From the NCBI GenBank assembly GCA_963556495.2, contig OY747702.1, positions 28,426,180 to 28,490,179 of the forward strand: a DNA stretch of 64,000 nt, in the 5' to 3' direction. Numbering within the stretch: position 1 is the stretch's first letter; every line of letters begins with the position of its first letter. The translations under genes were made by a program, and so were the position numbers. The stretch comes from Valencia hispanica. Its lineage: Eukaryota > Chordata > Actinopteri > Cyprinodontiformes > Valenciidae. Below the pieces are notes generated by a model. It saw only the letters and a list, made by a program, of their open reading frames with translations. It made no database searches and was not told the DNA's origin. Below are positions 13,301 through 54,185 of this stretch, piece by piece.

Positions 13301-13326
13301 ATCCTCGAAATAATCCAGGATACCAT
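1230..13326 (-). CDS. reep2: reep2, receptor accessory protein 2 (8 exons, 277 aa, complete)
   Basis: Member of the TB2/DP1/HVA22 (REEP) family. These are ER-membrane hairpin proteins that shape tubular ER and, for REEP1/2, help surface expression of some G-protein-coupled receptors. Exons on the minus strand are 13326-13295, 10396-10324, 8143-8067, 6640-6520, 6364-6251, 4978-4798, 2187-2024 and 1301-1230. All introns are GT-AG and all phases close without a gap. Residues 1-35 begin MVSWIISR and carry the YPAY and [11 protein letters not shown] motifs. Residues 36-101 hold the hydrophobic hairpin segments, including [10 protein letters not shown] and [16 protein letters not shown]. Residues 102-139 read [18 protein letters not shown], and [12 protein letters not shown] follows. 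The tail is Ser- and Lys-rich with a [10 protein letters not shown] motif close to human REEP2 DDMGDKAPKR. That motif and the kdm3b neighbour favour REEP2 over REEP1. Human REEP2 is about 25 residues shorter. The start is the only ATG fitting the family N-terminus. Confidence 0.95.
1521..1632. repeat. degenerate ATGG/GGAT tetranucleotide repeat
   Basis: Imperfect gatgg/gatag/ggatta units recur across this part of reep2 intron 7. The decay suggests an old microsatellite. The rest of the intron (1305-2022) shows nothing else I recognise, apart from an AT-rich stretch near 1720-1800 that resembles the inside of the element at 2703-3347. Confidence 0.6.
2024..2187 (-). CDS. reep2: reep2 exon 7
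   Basis: Encodes residues 200-254 in the cytosolic tail. It is Ser/Asp-rich ([19 protein letters not shown]) followed by LGDKGPKR and a Lys/Thr/Val segment. The acceptor TCCTGCAG and donor GTAGGA are both good. The first codon is split with exon 6 (1+2). The acidic serine stretch could be a casein-kinase-2-type target, which is an inference from composition only. Confidence 0.9.
2703..3347. mobile_element. non-autonomous TIR element with a purine-rich core
   Basis: Ends pair as inverted repeats: CGGGGTTCCTACACAGT on the left against CAGGGTTCCTACTCAGT on the reverse of the right. A 6-bp direct repeat TAGTCT lies immediately outside both ends (2697-2702 and 3348-3353). The CAGGG-type terminus suggests hAT, although hAT duplications are usually 8 bp. 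The core at about 2855-3190 is almost pure purine on the plus strand (GGAA/GAAA units). Long translations across the core are simple-sequence artefacts. It sits in reep2 intron 6. Confidence 0.6.
4028..4170 (+). repeat. dispersed fish repeat fragment
   Basis: Contains ctaaattgaccttaggtgtg followed by a gtgtgcatggttgt run, a motif I recognise as widespread in teleost genomes as a SINE- or minisatellite-like interspersed repeat. No clear ends or target duplication are visible. The family is not assigned. Confidence 0.45.
4559..4584. repeat. C-rich tract
   Basis: Nearly pure C with isolated T in reep2 intron 6. It is low-complexity and potentially i-motif/G-quadruplex-prone on the opposite strand. 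No function is implied. Confidence 0.75.
4798..4978 (-). CDS. reep2: reep2 exon 6
   Basis: Encodes residues 140-199, [20 protein letters not shown] followed by an acidic stretch and a Ser/Arg-rich segment. The [10 protein letters not shown] motif is a family hallmark of REEP1/REEP2. The acceptor is ATGCCTAG and the donor GTAAGG. The exon ends one base into a codon. Confidence 0.93.
4979..6250. other. reep2 intron 5, no recognised element
   Basis: AT-rich intronic sequence with an A-run next to the exon 6 acceptor. I see no coding signal or terminal inverted repeats. Confidence 0.5.
6251..6364 (-). CDS. reep2: reep2 exon 5
   Basis: Encodes residues 102-139, [18 protein letters not shown] then [20 protein letters not shown]. 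This is the conserved amphipathic/cytosolic segment after the membrane hairpin. The donor is GTGAGC. The acceptor is TGTGTGAAG, with a weak pyrimidine tract interrupted by Gs. Phase is 0 at both ends. Confidence 0.95.
6520..6640 (-). CDS. reep2: reep2 exon 4
   Basis: Encodes residues 61-101 and holds a hydrophobic membrane segment ([19 protein letters not shown]) followed by [21 protein letters not shown]. The acceptor is TTTTCTCAG and the donor GTAGGA. The first codon (Trp) is split 2+1 with exon 3. Confidence 0.96.
6641..8066. other. reep2 intron 3, no recognised element
   Basis: AT-rich intronic DNA. Short reading frames here lack codon structure and no terminal repeats were found. Confidence 0.5.
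8067..8143 (-). CDS. reep2: reep2 exon 3
   Basis: Encodes residues 36-60, [20 protein letters not shown] then DLLLSW, a membrane-embedded stretch typical of REEP1-4. The acceptor is TCTGCAG and the donor GTGAGT. The exon ends two bases into the final Trp codon. Confidence 0.96.
9085..9170 (+). repeat. possible hAT terminal fragment
   Basis: Begins CAGCGGTTCCCAAACTTTT, a form common at the ends of fish hAT elements. No matching right end was found before the next element, so only a fragment is proposed. The remainder of reep2 intron 2 outside this and 9354-9844 shows nothing recognisable. Confidence 0.35.
9354..9844 (+). mobile_element. MITE, copy 1 of the GTTTACATGCAGCC family
   Basis: Terminal inverted repeats share GTTTACATGCAGCC, with copy ends CTACGTTTACATG and, on the reverse of the right end, GGGTGTGTTTACATG. 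A 5-bp direct repeat ATTGA flanks it (9349-9353 and 9845-9849). The interior has several internal TTTACATG inverted pairs. The same element, inverted, recurs at 52409-54324 with the same termini, which fixes both boundaries. It encodes no protein. It lies in reep2 intron 2. Confidence 0.75.
10324..10396 (-). CDS. reep2: reep2 exon 2
   Basis: Encodes residues 11-35, including [20 protein letters not shown] and VKEY. The YPAY..YKAVKTK motif is the most conserved part of the family. The acceptor is CTTTTTCAG and the donor GTGAGT. The first codon is split 2+1 with exon 1. Confidence 0.96.
11196..11600 (+). mobile_element. Tc1-type non-autonomous element
   Basis: The left end has gtattcataagtctgg and a later gtagaacaacacagag segment. 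The right end has atccatcacataaaacccc and ggggtatgaacactttt. These are degenerate versions of the paired ends of a common fish Tc1 family in which 'tattcatacccctt' opens the element and 'aaggggtatgaatactttt' closes it. No transposase remains. Boundaries are approximate. It sits in reep2 intron 1, which otherwise (10397-13294) shows no element I recognise. Confidence 0.5.
13295..13326 (-). CDS. reep2: reep2 exon 1 (start codon)
   Basis: Encodes [10 protein letters not shown] plus two bases of the next Val codon and ends at a strong GTGAGT donor. The ATG is at 13326-13324. The peptide matches the REEP1/2 N-terminus ([10 protein letters not shown]). It is only 32 bases long and is identified by family match and phase agreement with exon 2. 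Confidence 0.93.
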
Positions 13327-13600
13327 GCTGCTGGACAGCCGAGTCGTGAGCCTTCTCCGCGTCTAGGAACTCTAATGTCAGCTAGCAGGCGGGCTGTGTG
13401 CCCCCCATTCCCCCTGCCGCAGGACGCGGTGTGTGGCGACGTGAGGCTGCCGGTCCTGTCCGCCTCGCCTCGGCTCCGTCTGCCACGCTGCTGTGCTGTC
13501 AGGTGAGCGGACGGCCACGGAGGATGTGGAGAAGATGTGCTGCTGCTGTTGCAGTCTGCTCTAGTCTCCACCACTGCTGGAAGGACTGACTGGCTCTTAA
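13327..13600 (-). promoter_or_regulatory. reep2: reep2 5' UTR and CpG-rich promoter region
   Basis: CpG density rises sharply at about 13370-13560, directly upstream of the reep2 start codon, against an AT-rich background. A CpG-island promoter is typical for this gene class. No TATA box or exact start site can be fixed by eye. Confidence 0.6.
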
Positions 13601-14037
13601 AGAGGCAGTGCCACCCTGTTTAATGTCGCTTTCACTTTATGATTGACCCACCACGTTTTCTCCTCAGGCACTCACAGCTCCATGAAGTCAAGAGGGAAAA
13701 AATTAGGCAAAGGCCAGCCGTAAGAGCCGTTTTTCTAAATACCAATTAGTTAGGTCATCTTAGGTACGCGTTATAATGTTAGCAAAAAAAATAAAATTTC
13801 TGGGGTATTTTTATGCATTAAAATATACACAGTGGCGGTTGTCATAAAAATGGTGACCTGGGCGGACCCCTCCTTCTCCCAGCCCCCAACTATGGTCCCC
13901 GTTTGTAAAAATTGTATCTCTTTTAAGTGTAACACACCCCAAAATCAACTCTTTTTTTTGCCGATAAACTGTATAAATGAGTGTCTAATTGTGCTATCTA
14001 CATGTATGGTCATTGTTTTTTTGAATTTCAGTACAAC

Positions 14038-14525
14038 AATCAAGAGTCAGCACACAGCTTCAGTTAATACAGCTAGAAACTATTAATCAGGCCAGAAATC
14101 TAGGTGTAGTTATGGACTCAGACCTGAACCTCCAGGGTCACATAAAGGCAATAACAAGGTCAGCGTTCTATCACCTGAAGAACATTTCTAGGATTAAACG
14201 ACCGATGGTGCAACAGGACCTGGAAAAACTCATCCATGCGTTTATCTTTAGTCGGATTGATTACTGTAACAGCATCTTCACAGGTCTGCCTGAAAAGTCA
14301 GTTACACAGCTGCAGCTGATCCAGAACGCTGCTGCTCGTGTTCCTCACTAGAACCAGGAAAGTAGAGCACATCACCCCAGTTCTAAAGTCCTTACACTGG
14401 CTCCCTGTAGCTCAGAGAATAGACTTCAAAATACTTTTACTACAAATCATTGAATGGCTTAGCACCAAAGTATGTTGAGGATCTGTTGTACCATCTTCCC
14501 AGACCAAACAGGTCCTCCAATTTTG
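14038..14525 (+). mobile_element. L2-like LINE fragment (end of reverse transcriptase ORF)
   Basis: Translates to an open stretch at 14112-14351 beginning MDSDLNLQGHIKAITRSAFY and including FIFSRIDYCNSIFTGLPEKS and LQLIQNAAAR. It continues in another frame with HITPVLKSLHWLPVAQRIDF. This is the C-terminal region of L2/CR1-clade reverse transcriptases. A frameshift follows AAARV and the copy breaks off before the 3' tail. A longer copy lies at 46358-47442 with near-identical sequence. It lies between the reep2 promoter and the kdm3b 3' end. Confidence 0.8.
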
Positions 14526-16125
14526 TAACTGGCTTCTAAAACTTTTTAGAGTCCTTTGTTTGTAGGCAACATTGTAATATAATGGTGCATAGGTGAAAAG
14601 TGTTTAAAAATATATATATCTGTGTTGATCAGGTTACGATACATGCCATTTCAAGTGTAAACATGTCTCAATGTTGTCTATTACAAATATACCATTCTGG
14701 AACATCCATTAAAATGAATGTCCAAGAGTCATTTACCACTTGCCTATTGTTTTAAAAACTTTTGGGATGGAAAAAATGTAAATATTCCTGAACTTTGCCT
14801 GTTTTATTTGCTAATTTCCACAAACTTTCCCACCCTTGCAAGATTAATTCAAGATCATTTTATTTTCTAACGTGCTCAACATGCCCGTCTCTGTACTTGC
14901 AGCTTCACTTTCTACTGGTTAGTTTTCTTACAACTCATCTTCATCACCAAGTTTTTTGTTTTTTTTAATCTTGTCTATACTCAACTGGAAGCATACGTTC
15001 TGCCTTTCCTTCCTTGAAGTGGTAAAGATTTAGGCCGAGTTCATGCTGCAAGAAGGGATAAGTGAAAATTAAAAGCAAATAAGACAAAGTTCAAAGTAAT
15101 TGTGTTCTACAGAGTATAACAGCCTTAAACTTTACTGCAACCAATATCAACTTTGTTCTTTTCAAATTATAAAGGATAAAACGTTTTAATGAATGGAGTG
15201 GCACTTGTATAAAGTCATCTTCATAGATCAGCATATTATTGAATAGTTTATTTCAGTAACTCAATTCCCCAAGTGAAAGATAACAGTAATTAGACTTTTT
15301 AAGCCTACTTTTGATAATTATGATATCCCACTTACAGCTAAGCACGTTAATGCATCATGCTGCCATGGTGATACCATGATTTAATAAGTGATGATTATTT
15401 AACGATCAAATAAATTGCATCAAACCATCAGATCAATGCTTAGAGAACAAACATTTTAGTGTGATTTCTTTTACCTGGAAAAGGGCCAGGAAATATCCTC
15501 TGCTTGGCCATGATCTGCATATAGATACATAATGTTCCTAGTTAATTTTCCAGTTAACCGTTTAATTTCTTAAGAGGGGTAGCTAGATTCTGTTAAGGCT
15601 TTAGACTGTTTAAATATTTCTGTCTAAAAAGATTCAGCTTCTATTCACACAGGAGTCTTAGTTCCTCCTACAACAGCCTAACAAGGTCTTTCTATTGCTC
15701 AAGGTCATGAGACATGGACCAGCCTCGGATCTTCTTGGGAGGTCCTTCGCTCCATGTGGTTGTAGGTCCTCCTCTTCTTTGGAAGCAATGGACTTTTATT
15801 GGCTAGTTAATAGTTAACTAGACACCAAACGAAATTCACTGTCTTTACTGGTTAATTTTCAACTGAGGTCCCTAAAAAGACCAGGCAGATTATTGACTCA
15901 TCAAAGATCAGTTATCCTTTTAATCAATTAACCAGTAAATTTATCGCCCCTGTTTATCTGATCTGGGGCCAGTTTCTCTGAATGAATAAGTTGGTAGAAG
16001 TTAAAGCAGCTAAAAAAAACAAAACAAAACAAAATGATTGTATGTCCAGCTTTGGCACCAATTTACTACATCACAATAAAAGATCTTACACAGAAAAAGC
16101 ATTAAACAAAGTTATTTTTGTAAAT
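14526..16125. other. kdm3b-reep2 intergenic region, no gene recognised
   Basis: AT-rich sequence with no coding signal, between the LINE fragment and the kdm3b poly(A) signal. Confidence 0.5.
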
Positions 16126-16964
16126 TTTATTGTGGAAAAAAAATCCAACTGCTAAGATCAATATATATATTGATACAATGTTAATGGCCAGTAGTTCTGT
16201 TCAGCTGCAACTGTGATTCTTGAACAACATAGCTGGAAGTCCGTATTTCATCAAACCCCCTGAACAAAGACGGGTAAAAAAAAAAAAAAAGAAAAAGAAA
16301 AAATTGCCGTCTCTGAAGCTCGTCTAATCATAAAGTTGTTGCGTAAAAAAGAAAATTTCTTACTCTAAATGAGAGAAATAAGAAAACTAAAAATAGAAAA
16401 CTTTGGTCAGCTTCCCTTGATTGGCTGCTTTGCAAATTCATTTCAGCCACTGACGGCAAAAATAATTTGAGCTTTAAAAAAAAAAAAAAAATCTACAAAA
16501 ACAGGTTAACCTTGCTTCTAATGAAAAACATCAGCATGTCATCAAAATAAGAATGTTAGCCCAGTACTCACATTTTGTGTTTTGCTTATATTGTAGCTGA
16601 ACCTCTGCTCTAAAGGCACGTCAGCTATTTACCCTCCCTTACTCAAACATCTTACATTTACAACAAAACCAAGAAGAACACACTGACCTTAAATACAATG
16701 TTAATCGAAAAGGGGGAAAAAAACTGAAAAACAACTAGACAAATTTAAGAGTATTGTGTAACAGCGATAAAGGAGGTCCTTCATCAAAGCGCTGATTTGC
16801 CCCCTCCCCGTCTAATCCCCCCCCCCCCCCACACACACAATAACCTTCACTGCCCTGGACAACATACACAATCTCTGAACTTTGTACTCTGCAGTTTTCA
16901 TTTTTGTAGATATGTGGTGTGTGCCATGTGTGTGTGCCGTGTGTGTATGTAGTGGCGTGGAGGA
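16126..16964 (-). other. kdm3b: kdm3b 3' UTR with AATAAA signal
   Basis: Follows the kdm3b stop at 16965-16967. AATAAA reads on the minus strand from 16131 to 16126, giving an approximately 840-base 3' UTR. It contains a TG-rich tract near 16905-16955, a poly-C/CA microsatellite near 16816-16841 and A-rich runs near 16275-16305. The UTR end is inferred from the signal. Confidence 0.6.
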
Positions 16965-48183
<31,219 letters not shown>

Positions 48184-49317
48184 CTACAGTAAGTGAACAG
48201 AAAGGACAAAAATATTAGGACTTAACCCACAGTCAGAACAATCAAATTTACCAAACAAGGCTCCTCAGTTTCTTACTCAAAAAAAATAATAAACAGAGCA
48301 AATGTAGGGAAATTTCCACATTTAGAAAGCAAAACAAGAGAATTACATGAGAAAACATTTAATGATGACATTTCTTCTGCCAGTTGAATTCTGTTTTTAG
48401 TGATTGCAAAATGTATACACCCGAAATCTGTAATGTAACCTTCTACGTTTATAGAAAGATAATTTAGGCCAACTGATGGGTAGGTTCCAATCAATTGTAA
48501 TTCCCTGCAAATAAGATGTTAAAGCAAGCTAAGCACAGCCTCAGAACTGTGGTTAAATGTAACTAGTGTTGTGTACAATCAGAACCTGCCGACAGACTTT
48601 TTGACAACATGAAGGTTTTTAGTTTATTAAAAATAATCAGAATCGAAAAGAGTTTTTGCTCAAAATACAAAAAAACACAGCAAGGTTCACAACACAGAGG
48701 CGGTTTTAAAGGTCTTTGTTGCTCAGTAAAAGGTGTCATATGTGAGCAGATCAAGTGAAAATATGTACTTCATTAGAGTAGCGCATAACAGTCAAAAACA
48801 AATTACTCCACAACACACGGAAGAAAAAGGCACCAACTTGGGAGCGCTTTATGGAGCCGTCTGTCAGCGTAACCAGAGCAACGCACATTCATCCCAATGC
48901 TTGCTTTACGGGAGGCTCTCCAGTAAAAATCCCATTACACGGTTTTCATGTAGTGCAATCCAAACATCACGTTTAATGCTGAATGCATTCTAAAGCACAA
49001 CATACATACAGAGGCAACACAATGCATTGTGCTTATGCAAGTTAAGCCAACACAGGCTGAAATATCATCTAAAATGTGATTTTTGAGAATGACTTCAGCC
49101 AATAAAGCAGTATCAAAATATAAGGGATTATTATTATTACTGCAAGTGTCAATTAGTCTGGGGATTTAGAGAAGATGCATTAGTTTTAATATCTAATGGT
49201 AAGAGTTATTAACTCCAAAAAATTAAATAAAAAATCTGTTAATTTGTTGAGATATTGATCTGGTCTGTCTAGAAAAGCTGCTTTAGTGTTGATGGTGTTA
49301 CCAACAGATGCACCAAA
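48184..49317. other. probable kdm3b intron 1, proximal part
   Basis: AT-rich, with nothing recognisable. I searched this and the rest of the window to 64,000 on the minus strand for an ATG exon leading into VFLEF and found none. Confidence 0.45.
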
Positions 49318-49495
49318 GCAGTGTTTATCCAACCATGGTCCTCGCGGGACACTGCCCTGCATGTTTTAGATGTTTCCCTGCTTTAAACACACCTGATTCA
49401 GATGACTGCAGTTAAGAAAAAGCATGCTAATCAGCCATAAATTGAAATCAGGTGTGCTGAAGCACATGCAGGCCAGTGTGCTTTAAAGACCAAAG
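49318..49495. mobile_element. fold-back MITE (hAT-type)
   Basis: Palindromic arrangement of ccctgcatgttttagatgtt, cacacctgattcagatgact and caggtgtgctgaagcaca. This is a common fish MITE in which both halves are complementary. The right half is shorter. The target duplication is not clear. Confidence 0.65.
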
Positions 49496-50371
49496 ATGAA
49501 AAAACAATCTAGAGGAGAAAACATCGGACAATAATTTTTAATTTCTTGCAGACTTTTTTGTGACTAGTTGTAGATTTGGCTTGGGTCAAGGTCACTACTG
49601 CTAGCATGAGTTTTTACCTGGACCCCACAGAGGAAGAACAGTTAAGTCAAACTCAACCATGGTGGCATCAACATGTGCTACAGCTAGGTTTGCTGCGTCT
49701 CCAGAGCATGGAGGAGATTTACACTTGGAGAGCTGGACAGTATCGCAGAAGGCTCTTAACTCATTAGCAGGACCGGTATCCGCTTCTTAGTCCAAGGATT
49801 AACGGAATAGGGACAAAATGCCCTCAGGCAGGCCGCTGGTGTGTGAACGTTTCTAAACAATCAGGGTCCTCTCCTCGCTGCCTGATCCTGTGAAGCCTGA
49901 CCAACACATATCAAAGAACATCAGCATCAGCCGCTCAACTCTCTGGCAGCCTGGGCTTTGTTTTTTACAGGGAAGAGTAGAAGCACCCAGAGTCATGACC
50001 AGTTGGGTGATGGGTCAGTGATGGTTTTGGGAGGCATATCCATGGAGGGTGCCAGGTATCAGCATGAAATGCTCGGACCCTTTGGGACATTCTGTTTTAG
50101 TCGGAGTGAACAGAGTTTGCTCTAGTTGTATGGAGCATAGAGTATGACATTGCTACCCCTCCCCCACCTGTTGCCACATAGTTAAGCCTAGGTTTATCCT
50201 TCTCCGTCAGCAAATTTGCACTCACACATACTTATGGAGATGTTTTCCTTTTATATTTCTCCCTTGGTGTGTCAGTGTTGCAAAGCAATTCTCCATCAGG
50301 ATAGTAGGGGTGTAGATCTTTTCTGGTGGGTCTGCCTACCATTGCAGTGACGTTTCTGGTCGATGACAGCT

Positions 50372-50835
50372 TATTTACTTCAGCTTGTAAACACATCCAC
50401 TCAAGGAGCAATGGCCGACAGAGCGAGTTTTGATTGAGCTGGAAAGCTTTTTACTAGAAGTGCATCTTATTGAATATTCTAACATATTATATTATATATT
50501 CTACATGTAAACAAAAACACAGCGGTTTGTTTTGTTGTTGTCTACACCTCCTGCTGTTTGAAATCGCCAAAAAAACAGATTAAATAAACTGGCCTTGCAA
50601 CATAAAGCATCTAGTGCCCAAAAGCTGCATTGACAAGTTATTATATCGACTATAGAGCACTGTTCTGGTGAAATTATGTTGAGCTGACCAATCACAGACA
50701 TGCGCTCTCCGTTGCGTTCGACAGATAGTTTAAAAATTGTGCTCTACTCCGTGGATGTCGGAGAGCCCTTGCGGCGACGGATAATGGCGCCGCAAGGGCT
50801 CCACACCTCCGCAGAAGGAGAAGAATAAACTAGGC
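50372..50835 (+). repeat. dispersed repeat family B, copy 2
   Basis: Matches 44944-45371, and its left part runs through the site where the hAT element at 43788 inserted in the other copy. It ends agaagaataaactaggcttc. CpG content rises near 50755-50800. Upstream sequence from about 50210 (gttttccttttatatttctc) also resembles 42940 beside the Tc1 copy. Confidence 0.65.
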
Positions 50836-51014
50836 TTCAATGTGTTTACATGCACATCTAAATGAAGCATATGCCTTCACCAGAATGGGAGCCTTTATAA
50901 AGGTTTACATCTCATTCACGAAAATCGAATTATTGAATGAAGTGCATTCGACTCCTCGACGGTAAGTGGCGACGTGCGCTCTTTCACGTCGGCATTCCTC
51001 TGGTTGGCCTAGCG

Positions 51015-51237
51015 CAGGGGTGTCCAACTCCAGGCCCTCAAGGGCCGGTGTCCTGGTAGTTTTAGATGCGTCTCTGCTCCAACACAGCTGATTCAAGTGG
51101 TCCAACTTCCTCCTCAGCATGTCAAAGTTCTGCAGAGGCCTTCTAACGAGCAATCATTTGATTCAGGTGTATTGAACCAGGGAAAGAACCAAACATGGAG
51201 GATACTGGCCCTTGAGGACTGACCTTGGACACCCCTG
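51015..51237. mobile_element. hAT MITE with perfect 8-bp target duplication
   Basis: Inverted ends are CAGGGGTGTCCAACTCCAGG and, on the reverse of the right end, CAGGGGTGTCCAAGGTCAGT, followed on both sides by CCTCAAGGGCC. GCCTAGCG flanks both sides exactly (51007-51014 and 51238-51245). It is 223 bases and non-coding. Confidence 0.9.
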
Positions 51238-51892
51238 GCCTAGCGCGTCACACAGATGGTAAACAAATGCTGGCCGCAGGGAGATAGACGGAGAAAAGCA
51301 GGATATGCACAACGAGTGAAGAAAAAGACGACAACGCTGTAGCACAGCACATTTCGTACGTACTGTACTGTTTGATTATGTTACTCTCGTTGCTGTAGAA
51401 AAATATTTACTGCATTATTCTATCTGTTACTAAATCGCTGCCTTTGTGTGCTAAATCTAATTTTGATTAAATAAATTTACTTATATTCTTATGGCTTGAA
51501 TGTGCAATATTTTAAAACAAAGTGTGCAAACTTATTACGTAGATACTACTCCACATTTAAAGAGCCCAAAACGACATGTGAATAGTGCACATGGAAGGGA
51601 GCTGTCTTTGCTGCCCAAAGTCAAAGAAGATGATAATTTTTTTTCTTGAAATGCTGTGTGTCACATTGCCTGCAGTGGGTTTTTGCTTTGCATGGAGAAA
51701 TTTGCACTAATGTGGTTTGAGCCCAGCAAGCCAAAAGATGAATTTGCTAACAGACATGTTTGTGGTGAGAGACATCTGTGATGGCTCAATTTCACTTCTT
51801 TTGTACTTTCTGCCCCTCCTTTAAAATGATGAAGAGTAACGACAATCAAGGCTAGATGCAACTTCCTCTGATGAGAAGCAAAAATAATATAA

Positions 51893-52383
51893 TAGGGCTG
51901 GGCAATATATCAATTTATTAAACTTTTCTATTTATGAAGATTGTATTTTTGGAATATAGAGAATATTGAGGGAAAAAAAAAGAACTCAACAATGTATCTC
52001 CTGGGTTTCCACAGTTCAAAGTGATGTCAGCCCGCCCAAGGCCTTTTTACAGCTTTTATTTATATGGAGTTTGAATTTATGTCAACTCCAAGAAGGGATC
52101 ATTGAAATATAAGCAAGTTTTAGAAAATGTTTGCAATTTTCTTTTCTTTAGAAAAATAATTTCATATCAAATTGAATTCGGCATTAAAGAGAAAGAAAAA
52201 AAAGATAAAAATCGAACATTTTACTTTTTATCCATATCCAAACCTGCTTTAATTTTTCCAAAAGAGTTTTATAATGTCTGATGGCATGTTCCACTTCTCA
52301 AAATAAATCTTTACATCAAAATTAACCTTCTGATATGAAAAATCTTATCGTGATAAAGATTTTCAACATATCACCCACCCCTA
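51893..52383. mobile_element. hAT-type MITE
   Basis: Starts TAGGGCTGGGCAATATATCA. The reverse of the right end starts TAGGGGTGGGTGATATGTTG. It is AT-rich and non-coding. The element at 55073 is a relative. No target duplication was confirmed. Confidence 0.65.
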
Positions 52384-52911
52384 TTCCATGCATATCTGTT
52401 GTCTCAGTGGCTGCGTTTAAATGCAGCCAATAACCCGTTCAATACCGGAATATTATAAATAACCTGGTTATGCGAGGCCATATAAACACCGGCAAAAACC
52501 TGAATATGCTCATATTCGGGTTTTTAAAAACCCGAATATTTGGTCACGTAAACACGTATCGGCATATCCCCATCAAAAGGAACAGTGATAGTGATGCGGC
52601 ACAGGAATGTGGGGGTGTTTAACTCAAGCAGAGAAGCGATGTAGATGGTGGGGTTGATTTTTCACGGTGTCGAAAGTGTAGGGAAATATACCGTATACCA
52701 TATCGGTGCGTATCGGTTATCGGCCATAACAGCGGGATTAATATCGGACATCGGTATCGACCCAAATATCCGTATCGGTGCATCCCTACTTGTATGCGCA
52801 AGTGCAGTATACGGAAGTAAACAAGAAGTGGAGGTAAACACAGCGAGACGCAGCACAGCACCACACTGCTGCTGGTGGGTCAGTACCAGCACCAAAGCAC
52901 AAACGATTGAT

Positions 52912-54185
52912 TAGGGCTGTCGTGGTTGAGGAATTCCCCCTGCAGTGAGTCAGGGCGGCTCAATACTGCAGTATGCAATATTAATGCACCACTTTTTTAT
53001 CTATCTATTTAGCAAATTCATTTGTTGATTACTAAATTACTAAACTCATGGCAATATTACCTTTGAAACATACATATTTAATAAAGTTTATTAAAAAAAG
53101 ACATGGCAATTTTAGATCAAAGGACAGTAACGGCACAGATGCCAGATACACTCGTTTCTCTGACTGAACTTAACAAAAACAAAATTCAGGAGGTTTAACT
53201 TTTAAATGAAAGTTTGGCTGCAGCCTCTAACTGAAATTTTTTTCGTTTTGTTTTGTTGTTTTAAATCAAGTATACAAAATGAGATGTACCGGGCACTATC
53301 ATTTCACTTTCACACACACAAATCCCGGTGATTTATAGCTCGGTCATGTCCTTGTTACGCGCAAAGAAAACCAGCATGTTAACCGTAATGCGGTTTGAGA
53401 GAGGATCTGAGAGGGATGATAACATTTCCAGCAACACTAAAAACTCTCTCGGATGGTGCGCTCGTTGCGCAAATGCACATGTACTTTTGCATGCGACTGT
53501 GGAGAGCAAAGGAAATCTCTCCTGGTTGTTGTGCCACCAGGCCAGGGGGTTTTCATTAGGGTCAATGGGTTCCTCCTGCAGGTAGCGAGTGAGCTCCAGC
53601 TCAGCTCCAACTCTCTTCGGGACGGTTGCAGACATGTTTGTCCGTGACTTCAGCGTGCACTTTGCCTCCCCATCATCAGAATTGTTGCCCCGATATCTTG
53701 GGTCCAGCAAGCAGGACCTTGCCAAAGTTTTTTGTAGAGTATCTGGTCTGTACTTCTCCTCGAGAACACTACACATCTTCTGCTTGATGTCCGAGGTCAG
53801 AGTGGTGTCTTTGTCTGATGGTTTTAAAACCTCTTCAGTGAGGAGTTTTAGGACAGGTTTAATGGATGAGCCTGTGACATAGTTCTCGCCAGACAGCAGA
53901 TCCGTAAATTCAGCCGCTGGCTTTAACGCTGCGTTCACCGACTCTAAAACTGCAATGTCCTGCCAGCTGGGAATGAGATGCTGATGCCGCAGATCATCCA
54001 GAACCCTTTTTATAGCGGAGATTTGCTCCAAGACTTGGTTTTGATACCAATGCAACTACTATCCTTCTCAACATGTGTTGTCGTGAGATCTAATCGAGTG
54101 TGGTAATGGCGGTGGCCCGTCATGCAGCGCAGTGGGCTTCTTAATTTCGCGTTATTTCATTTTTGCGGTTACCGCGACAGCCCTA
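52912..54185 (-). mobile_element. hAT element nested in the MITE
   Basis: Ends TAGGGCTGTCGTGGTT and, on the reverse of the right side, TAGGGCTGTCGCGGTAACCG. The 8-bp flanks are CGATTGAT (52904-52911) and CAATTGAT (54186-54193). The intact MITE copy 1 has CAATTGAT at this site, confirming the insertion point. It carries the C-terminal part of a transposase on the minus strand. Confidence 0.85.
53333..54055 (-). pseudogene. hAT transposase C-terminal fragment
   Basis: Open for 240 codons: MHWYQNQVLEQISAIKRVLD, SWQDIAVLESVNAALKPAAE, LLDPRYRG, ELTRYLQEEPIDPNENPLAW and NMLVFFARNKDMTEL. These are ZBED-type hAT transposase and dimerisation-domain motifs. Near 53470-53400 the usual CATSAPSERVF block is in another frame, with frameshifts on each side. 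The N-terminal BED finger and catalytic start are absent. Confidence 0.85.

Noticed and set aside
49576..50160. Possible Tc1-like remnant (gtgatggttttgggaggcat and surrounding reading frames)
   Set aside because: Only one short stretch suggests a transposase strand. No second motif, ends or duplication could be found.
50755..50800. Candidate kdm3b first exon (CpG-rich patch)
   Set aside because: The patch belongs to repeat family B, which recurs at 45290-45350, and its minus-strand translation does not lead into VFLEF.
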